64,000 nucleotides of DNA, taken from contig NZ_CP119108.1 in the NCBI RefSeq assembly GCF_029094505.1, positions 1,116,001 through 1,180,000 of the forward strand, in the 5' to 3' direction. The stretch's first letter is position 1. Every line of letters starts with the position of its first letter. Origin of the DNA: Microbacterium horticulturae. GTDB lineage: Bacteria > Actinomycetota > Actinomycetes > Actinomycetales > Microbacteriaceae. Both the position numbers and the translations under genes were made by a program. Shown here piece by piece: positions 59,417 to 64,000 of this stretch. The notes under the pieces were generated by a model. That model saw nothing but the letters and a program-made list of their open reading frames with translations. It was not told the DNA's origin and did no database searches.

Positions 59417-59728
59417 AGCTCCGCCCACAGCTCTTCGGGCACGTCCGCCGCGATGCGGGCGAGGTTCTCCGTCACCGCCGACGCCCGCGCGGTGCCGACG
59501 ACCACCGAGACCACCTGCGGCAGCCGCAGCGGGAAGTGCAGGGCCGCGGTGGGCAGCTCGACGCCGTGCTTCTCGCAGACCGCAGCCATCCGCTCGACCT
59601 TCGCTATGAGCTCGGGCGGGGCCGGCCGGTAGTCGTACAGCGCACCCGGCGCCGGCCGGCGCGTGGCCAACAGGCCGGAATTGAAGGGGGATGCCGCCAC
59701 GATCCGCGTGCCGCGGCGCGCGCACTCC
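59320..59728. other. Inferred inverted segment exchanging two gene ends
   Basis: GGCGTGGGCG (59320-59329) and, on the minus strand, GGAGTGCGCG (59719-59728) match at eight of ten bases, are inverted, and fall in the same codon phase of their respective genes. Reversing the DNA between them gives an aldo/keto reductase of 316 residues (209 + 107) and a lactonase of 280 (249 + 31). A nearby exact 10-base inverted pair (CGGCGTGGGC at 59319-59328, GCCCACGCCG at 59737-59746) would not keep frame. Confidence 0.7.
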
Positions 59729-60474
59729 ATCGTCGTGCCCACGCCGAGTCGCGCCGAGACCGGCCAGTCGCTGCCGATCATTGCGCGTGCGGGGCCGAAC
59801 GCGTCGACCGCGGCCGCGATGAACGCGTCGGCATGCCGGGCGTAGGCCGTGGCATCCCGCGTCTCCGCCGCCAGTCCCGACAGCTTGACGTGCACGTGCG
59901 GCAGGGCCGCGAGGCGGCGCACGGCGTCATGCCAGGCGCGACCCGCGGGGGTGTCGAGTCCGGCATCGACCGGCGGCTTGCCGAGATGGTCGAGCACGAT
60001 CCGTGTCTCGGGTGCCTGTTCGAGCAGCGCGGCCAGCGTGGGCAGCTGGGTGTGGCGCACGCAGGCGTCGAACGTCAGACCGCGGCGGGCGAGCTCGCGC
60101 AGCCCGTCGGCGAGAGCCGCTGTGTTCCAGCGCTCGACAGGGACGCCCTGCAGCGAGTGGCGGATGCCGACCACGCGGTCGATGGCGGCGAGATCGTCGA
60201 GACCGATGGATGCCGTCAGGTCGGCGAACGCGACGATCCCCGCCAGTTCGGGCCAGGGCGCGGCATCCACCCATTCCGCCTCGGCGACCGCCTGGTCGGG
60301 GGCACGGTCGGCTTCCACAAAGATCGTGCGGGTGGTGCGGCCTTCGGCACGGTCGACGTCAGCGGGCAGGGCGCGGCGGGGGAGCTCCGGCACCGCGGAG
60401 AGCCACGGGTAGTCGAGCACTGCGGTGTCCCATACGTGCACGTGGGCGTCGAGCAGCGGGCCGGGCGCGGTCAT
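59404..60474 (-). CDS. L-fuconolactonase-like amidohydrolase with an aldo/keto reductase C-terminal end
   Basis: A 356-residue ORF. Residues 1-249 are an amidohydrolase-2 lactonase: the His-x-His of LDAHVHVWD, VRHTQLPTLAALL, LDHLGKPPVD and Asp in MIGSDWPVS. From about residue 250 the sequence changes to ECARRGTRIVAASPFNSGLL and continues through VVSVVVGTARASAVTENLA to the end; this is an aldo/keto reductase C terminus. Normal lactonases are about 280 long. The missing lactonase tail is at the end of the convergent ORF. The start overlaps the mutarotase stop. It would hydrolyse L-fucono-lactone. Confidence 0.8.
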   Translation of the reverse strand: MTAPGPLLDAHVHVWDTAVLDYPWLSAVPELPRRALPADVDRAEGRTTRTIFVEADRAPDQAVAEAEWVDAAPWPELAGIVAFADLTASIGLDDLAAIDRVVGIRHSLQGVPVERWNTAALADGLRELARRGLTFDACVRHTQLPTLAALLEQAPETRIVLDHLGKPPVDAGLDTPAGRAWHDAVRRLAALPHVHVKLSGLAAETRDATAYARHADAFIAAAVDAFGPARAMIGSDWPVSARLGVGTTMECARRGTRIVAASPFNSGLLATRRPAPGALYDYRPAPPELIAKVERMAAVCEKHGVELPTAALHFPLRLPQVVSVVVGTARASAVTENLARIAADVPEELWAELQTP

Positions 60475-60800
60475 CCCTCCACCTGCCGGGCGAGCGACCA
60501 GACCTCGTCGAGCGGCGCGTACGCGTCTTCGCCGTCGGGGCCGCGGAATCCGGTCACGAAGCGGCCGATGTGCGCCTGCCAGCGGTCGTCGGCGGGGTCG
60601 CCCTTGACGATCTGCATCGCCTGGTCCCAGTCGTCGCAGTCGACGAGATGGAACAGACGGTCGCCGCTGCGCCAGATCGTCCAGTCGTGGATGCCCGCCC
60701 GCTCGAAAAGGGCGGCGAGCTCGTCGGGCACGCGGGCGTGTTCCGTGCGGTAGTCGTCGACCGCGCCGGCGACAAGGATCGAGTGCAGGGCGATCCTCAT
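60471..60800 (-). CDS. L-rhamnose/L-fucose mutarotase family protein
   Basis: A 109-residue dimeric alpha/beta-barrel protein of the RhaM (DUF718) family. Signature residues are in MRIALHSILVAGAVDDYRTEHARVP: a His and the DYRTEHA block, later IWRSGDRLFHLVDCDDWD and WQAHIGRFV. It interconverts alpha and beta pyranose anomers, here presumably of L-fucose before oxidation. The ATG at 60800 overlaps the regulator's stop, and its stop overlaps the lactonase start, so all three form one operon. Confidence 0.88.
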   Translation of the reverse strand: MRIALHSILVAGAVDDYRTEHARVPDELAALFERAGIHDWTIWRSGDRLFHLVDCDDWDQAMQIVKGDPADDRWQAHIGRFVTGFRGPDGEDAYAPLDEVWSLARQVEG

Positions 60801-61483
60801 GAGTGCGCGGCCTCCGATGCCTCGCGCAGCCAGCGTTCGATGCCGGCGATGTGGGTCAGCGCGAGCGCCGCGGCGAGTTCGGCGTCGTGCTCGTGCAGCG
60901 CATCCAGGATCGCCCGATGCTCGGCGATAGTGCGCTCGGCGGCGTGGTGCTGTGTGAGGCCGCGCCACACGCGCGCGCGCTGGGTGCCCGACTGCATCGC
61001 CTCGACGAGCCGGCTGAGGTACTCGTTGCCGGCGCCCTCGACGATCGCCTGGTGGAAAGCGAGGTCATGCTCGACGAGGGCTTCGATGGGGCCGGTGGAC
61101 TGGGTGTCGGCCAGCAGCGCCTCGAGGCCGGCGAGCTGCTCGTCGTCGAGCCGCGTTGCAGCCATGGCGGTCGCGGCGGGCTCGAGGATACGGCGGACGG
61201 CGAAGATCTCCAGAACCGACTGGTCGGAATGCAGATCGACGACGAAGTTCATGGCCTCCAGCAGCAGACGTGGCTCGAGGCTCGTCACGTAGGTGCCGTC
61301 GCCGCGGCGCACGTCGAGCACCCGGATCACTTCGAGCGCCTTGACCGCCTCGCGCAGCGAACTGCGTGAGACACCGAGCCGCTCGCCGAGCTCCTTCTCC
61401 GGCGGCAGCCGGTCACCCGGGCGCAGCTCGCCCGAAACGATCATCTCTTTGATGCGCAGAATCGCGTCGTCGGTCACCGCCAT
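60797..61483 (-). CDS. GntR/FCD (FadR subfamily) regulator of the fucose locus
   Basis: A 228-residue regulator. The winged helix (about 5-70) shows ILRIKEMIVSGELRPGDRLPPEKELGERLGVSRSSLREAVKAL (residues about 7-49). The FCD ligand domain (about 85-220) has metal-binding Asp/His residues in LVEHDLAFHQAIVEGAGN and a His in AEHRAILDAL. Its likely ligand is a pathway sugar acid. The ATG at 61483 lies six bases after TACGAT (minus strand), supporting this start over ATG 61504. Its promoter shares AGACATCCGA with the fucD promoter. Confidence 0.9.
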   Translation of the reverse strand: MAVTDDAILRIKEMIVSGELRPGDRLPPEKELGERLGVSRSSLREAVKALEVIRVLDVRRGDGTYVTSLEPRLLLEAMNFVVDLHSDQSVLEIFAVRRILEPAATAMAATRLDDEQLAGLEALLADTQSTGPIEALVEHDLAFHQAIVEGAGNEYLSRLVEAMQSGTQRARVWRGLTQHHAAERTIAEHRAILDALHEHDAELAAALALTHIAGIERWLREASEAAHS

Positions 61484-61500
61484 GACGCCATCGTAGCCAA

Positions 61501-61513
61501 ACATCGGATGTCT
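61501..61513. promoter_or_regulatory. Palindromic candidate operator at the regulator's own promoter
   Basis: ACATCGGATGT (61501-61511) is a perfect palindrome around one base and is part of the minus-strand AGACATCCGA (61504-61513) shared with the fucD promoter. It lies just upstream of the regulator's -10 TACGAT (minus, 61490-61495). Autorepression is likely. Confidence 0.55.
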
Positions 61514-61603
61514 GATTGTGACAATTCCGGGATTTCGGCACCTGTGCATCGTCCTCGCGGTCACAGATCAGTTCGCGGCATCCACGCAATCTAGACTTGG
61601 CTG

Positions 61604-63178
61604 GTGACTTCCGCGGGCTCCTTCTACATCACGACGCCGATCTACTACCCGAGCGACCTTCCGCACATCGGGCATGGGTACACGAGCGTCGCCGTCGATA
61701 CGCTCGCGCGCTGGCATCGACAGGCCGGTGACGACACCTGGATGCTGACGGGCACCGACGAGCACGGCCAGAAGATGCTGCGGGCCGCAGCGGCCAACGG
61801 CGTGACGCCGCAGCAGTGGGTCGACAAGCTCGTTGACGAGAGCTGGTTCCCGCTGCTGAAGACGCTCGATGTCGCCAACGACGACTTCATCCGGACGACG
61901 CAGCCGCGCCACGAAGAGGCCGTGCAGGCGTTCTTCCAGGCGCTGTACGACCGCGGCTACATCTACGCGGGGGAGTACGAGGCGCTGTACTGCGTGGGCT
62001 GTGAGGAGTTCAAGCCCGAGTCCGAGATCGTCGACGGTACCGGTCCCTTCGAGGGCCTGAAGGTCTGCGCGATCCACTCGAAGCCGCTTGAGCTGCTGCA
62101 GGAGAAGAACTACTTCTTCAAGCTCAGCGAATTCGGCGACAAGCTGCTCGAGCTCTACAAGACCGAGCCCGATTTCGTGCGCCCCGACTCGGCGCGCAAC
62201 GAGGTCGTGTCGTTCGTGAAGCAGGGCCTGAAAGACCTGTCGATCTCGCGGTCGACGTTCGACTGGGGCATCAAGGTGCCGTGGGACGACTCACACGTCA
62301 TCTACGTATGGGTCGACGCGCTGCTGAACTACGTCACGGCGATCGGCTACGGCACCGACGAAGAGAACTTCCAGCGCCGGTGGCCCGCCTACCACGTGGT
62401 CGGCAAAGACATCCTGCGTTTCCACGCCGTCATCTGGCCGGCGCTTCTGATGGCGGCAGGCCTCGAGGTGCCGCGCGGCGTGTTCGCGCACGGCTGGCTG
62501 CTCGTGGGCGGCGAGAAGATGTCGAAGTCGAAGCTCACCGGCATCGCGCCCACCGAGATCACCGACGTGTTCGGATCCGACGCGTACCGCTTCTACTTCC
62601 TCTCGGCGATCCCGTTCGGCCACGACGGATCGTTTTCGTGGGAAGACCTGTCGGCCCGCTACCAGGCCGAGCTCGCCAACGGCTTCGGCAACCTCGCCTC
62701 GCGCACGATCGCGATGGTCGAGCGCTACTTCGAGGGCGTCGTGCCGGCGCCCGGAGAGTATGCCGAGGGCGACCTTGCCGTGCAGAAGACGGTTCGGGAT
62801 GCCGCGGCCGCCGCTGATGCGGCGATCGAGCGCTTCCGCATCGACGAGGCGATCACCGCGATCTGGACGATCGTCGACGAGCTGAACGGCTACATCACCG
62901 ACAACGAGCCGTGGGCGCTCGCGAAGGACGACGCGCAGCGCGAGCGCCTGGGTACCGTGCTGTACACGGCGGCCGAGGGGCTGCGCGCACTCGCGGTGCT
63001 GCTGTCGCCGGTGATGCCGATCGCGACCGAGAAGCTGTGGGTGGCGCTGGGTGCCGCGGAGTCGCTGGGCCGACTGCAGGACCAGCCGATCCGCGAGGCC
63101 GGCAACTGGAGCATCCTCAAGCCCGGAACCTCGGTGAACGGACTCGCGCCGCTCTTCCCGCGCGTCGAGCAGGCCTGA
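61604..63178 (+). CDS. metG: Methionyl-tRNA synthetase
   Basis: A 524-residue class I synthetase. The HIGH motif is HIGH at residues 21-24 in DLPHIGHGYTS, and KMSKS is in GGEKMSKSKLTG near residue 304. The connective peptide has ALYCVGCEEFKPES and KVCAIHSKPLE, compatible with a single or degenerate zinc knuckle. The anticodon-binding helices follow from about 370. There is no C-terminal tRNA-binding extension, as in most actinobacteria. The GTG lies six bases after TAGACT (leaderless). Confidence 0.95.
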   Translation: MTSAGSFYITTPIYYPSDLPHIGHGYTSVAVDTLARWHRQAGDDTWMLTGTDEHGQKMLRAAAANGVTPQQWVDKLVDESWFPLLKTLDVANDDFIRTTQPRHEEAVQAFFQALYDRGYIYAGEYEALYCVGCEEFKPESEIVDGTGPFEGLKVCAIHSKPLELLQEKNYFFKLSEFGDKLLELYKTEPDFVRPDSARNEVVSFVKQGLKDLSISRSTFDWGIKVPWDDSHVIYVWVDALLNYVTAIGYGTDEENFQRRWPAYHVVGKDILRFHAVIWPALLMAAGLEVPRGVFAHGWLLVGGEKMSKSKLTGIAPTEITDVFGSDAYRFYFLSAIPFGHDGSFSWEDLSARYQAELANGFGNLASRTIAMVERYFEGVVPAPGEYAEGDLAVQKTVRDAAAAADAAIERFRIDEAITAIWTIVDELNGYITDNEPWALAKDDAQRERLGTVLYTAAEGLRALAVLLSPVMPIATEKLWVALGAAESLGRLQDQPIREAGNWSILKPGTSVNGLAPLFPRVEQA

Positions 63179-64000
63179 TGCCCGACGATCCGTCGAACTA
63201 CGTCCGGCAGCGCGAGAAGGGCTCGCGTGACGTCTCGTATCCGCCGGCTCCCGAGCCGCTGGCCGTGCCCGTCTACGACAACCACTGCCACCTCGAGATC
63301 GCCGACGGCGATGAGGGCGGGCTCTCGCTCGACGAGCAGCTCGACCGTGCGCTGGCCGTGGGTATCGCGGGCGTGGTGCAGGCCGGCGGCGACATCGATT
63401 CGAGCCGCTGGTCGGCGGATGCGGCATCCCGCCACCCCCGCGTGCTCGCGGCCGTCGCCATCCACCCGAACGAGGCGCCGGAGTACGACGCCGCGGGCCG
63501 GCTCGACGAGGCGATCGGCGTGATCGACGAGCTCGCCGCGCAGCCGCGTGTGCGGGCGATCGGCGAGACCGGGCTGGACTTCTTCCGCACCGGCGAAGAC
63601 GGGCGCGACGCGCAGTTCCGCTCCTTCGAGGCGCACATCGCGCTGGCGCAGAAGCACGGCATCGCGATGCAGATCCACGATCGCGATGCGCACCAGGCGG
63701 TGCTCTCCACTCTCGAGCGGGTGGGAGCGCCCGACAAGACCGTCTTCCACTGCTTCTCGGGCGATGCCGACATGGCGCGGTACGCGACCGAGCGCGGCTA
63801 CTACCTGTCGTTCGCCGGAAACGTCACGTTCAAGAACGCCCAGAACCTGCGTGACGCGCTGGCTGTGGCATCCCTCGATCGCATCATGGTCGAGACCGAC
63901 GCGCCGTTCCTGACGCCGACGCCGCTGCGCGGCCGCCCGAACGCGCCGTACCTGGTGCCGGTGACCGTGCGCTTCATGGCCGCCGAGCTCGGCATGGACG
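63178..64000 (+). CDS. tatD: TatD-family metal-dependent DNase/hydrolase (3' end beyond window)
   Basis: The first 274 codons are in the window and the frame is still open at its end. Metal ligands: His-x-His in YDNHCHLEIAD, Glu in AIGETGLDFFR, His in MQIHDRDAH, His in VFHCFSGDADM and Asp in VETDAPFLTPTP. The N-terminal 28-residue extension (DDPSNYVRQREKGSRDVSYPP) is common in actinobacterial members. The ATG overlaps the metG stop (TGATG), a conserved metG-tatD arrangement that usually continues with rsmA/ksgA. Confidence 0.93.
   Translation, partial: MPDDPSNYVRQREKGSRDVSYPPAPEPLAVPVYDNHCHLEIADGDEGGLSLDEQLDRALAVGIAGVVQAGGDIDSSRWSADAASRHPRVLAAVAIHPNEAPEYDAAGRLDEAIGVIDELAAQPRVRAIGETGLDFFRTGEDGRDAQFRSFEAHIALAQKHGIAMQIHDRDAHQAVLSTLERVGAPDKTVFHCFSGDADMARYATERGYYLSFAGNVTFKNAQNLRDALAVASLDRIMVETDAPFLTPTPLRGRPNAPYLVPVTVRFMAAELGMD

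Noticed and set aside
59319..59746. Exact 10-base inverted pair CGGCGTGGGC / GCCCACGCCG as the inversion breakpoints
   Set aside because: Recombination there would join the two genes out of frame. The imperfect pair at 59320-59329 and 59719-59728 keeps both frames, so I prefer it.

Overview
The window is a 64 kb piece of a high-GC actinobacterial chromosome. Gene content, very tight packing, many GTG starts and an apparently common leaderless start architecture (TANNNT six bases before the start codon) all suggest Microbacteriaceae, probably a Microbacterium. I saw no rRNA, tRNA, CRISPR array, phage or transposase gene. No gap between genes exceeds about 270 bases. All family calls are from reading the sequence; nothing was searched against a database.

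Layout. 1-2.7 kb: end of a histidine-utilisation operon (amidohydrolase tail, hutF, hutI). 2.8-9.7 kb: small conserved genes, a CsoR/RcnR-type regulator, an MFS exporter, a two-component system and a membrane protein. 9.6-13.9 kb: class Ib ribonucleotide reductase operon nrdHIEF behind tandem NrdR boxes and a cluster of DnaA-box-like sites. 14-21.8 kb: Nudix, DsbA-like lipoprotein, TetR with divergent CocE-type esterase, CorA, MarR, TDT transporter, membrane and VOC proteins. 21.9-24.6 kb: a ClpC-type unfoldase behind two HAIR (HspR) operators. 24.7-35.4 kb: SLC13-type transporter, two LLM oxidoreductases, two DHA2-type MFS genes, an ATP-dependent DNA ligase, a DUF4921 protein and glutaminase. 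35.4-42.3 kb: NYN protein, Gfo/Idh/MocA oxidoreductase, O-acetylhomoserine sulfhydrylase-type enzyme, quinone oxidoreductase and a sodium:solute symporter with its DUF3311 partner. 42.4-55.6 kb: hrpA, AhpD-like protein, aldo/keto reductase, DUF255 protein, KhtTU-type K+/H+ antiporter, protein mannosyltransferase, rsmI and an MHS-type transporter. 55.6-61.5 kb: an L-fucose oxidation locus. 61.6-64 kb: metG and the start of tatD.

The L-fucose locus encodes a recognisable non-phosphorylative route: mutarotase, fucose dehydrogenase (aldo/keto reductase), lactonase, L-fuconate dehydratase, 2-keto-3-deoxy-L-fuconate dehydrogenase (SDR), diketo-acid hydrolase (FAH family) and a GntR/FCD regulator. 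A 10-base motif is shared by the fuconate dehydratase promoter and the regulator's own promoter.

The most striking observation is in that locus. The convergent dehydrogenase and lactonase genes appear to have exchanged their C-terminal coding ends by inversion of about 0.4 kb (59320-59728). The dehydrogenase ORF ends in what looks like a lactonase tail, and the lactonase ORF ends in an aldo/keto reductase tail. Both stay open. Reversing the segment on paper gives proteins of 316 and 280 residues, normal for the two families. The breakpoints share a 10-base imperfect inverted repeat in the same codon phase, so this may be a reversible switch, a fixed rearrangement or an assembly error.

The other theme is repeats that touch coding sequence. 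A palindromic family (core CGTTGAGCGAGCGAAGCGAG) lies in frame inside hrpA and also supplies the stop codons of three other genes. A different element lies in frame in hutI. The 3' ends of the clp gene and of the ligase/DUF4921 pair are tandemly duplicated. A 20-bp array with two opposed arms lies between metY and the Gfo/Idh/MocA gene.
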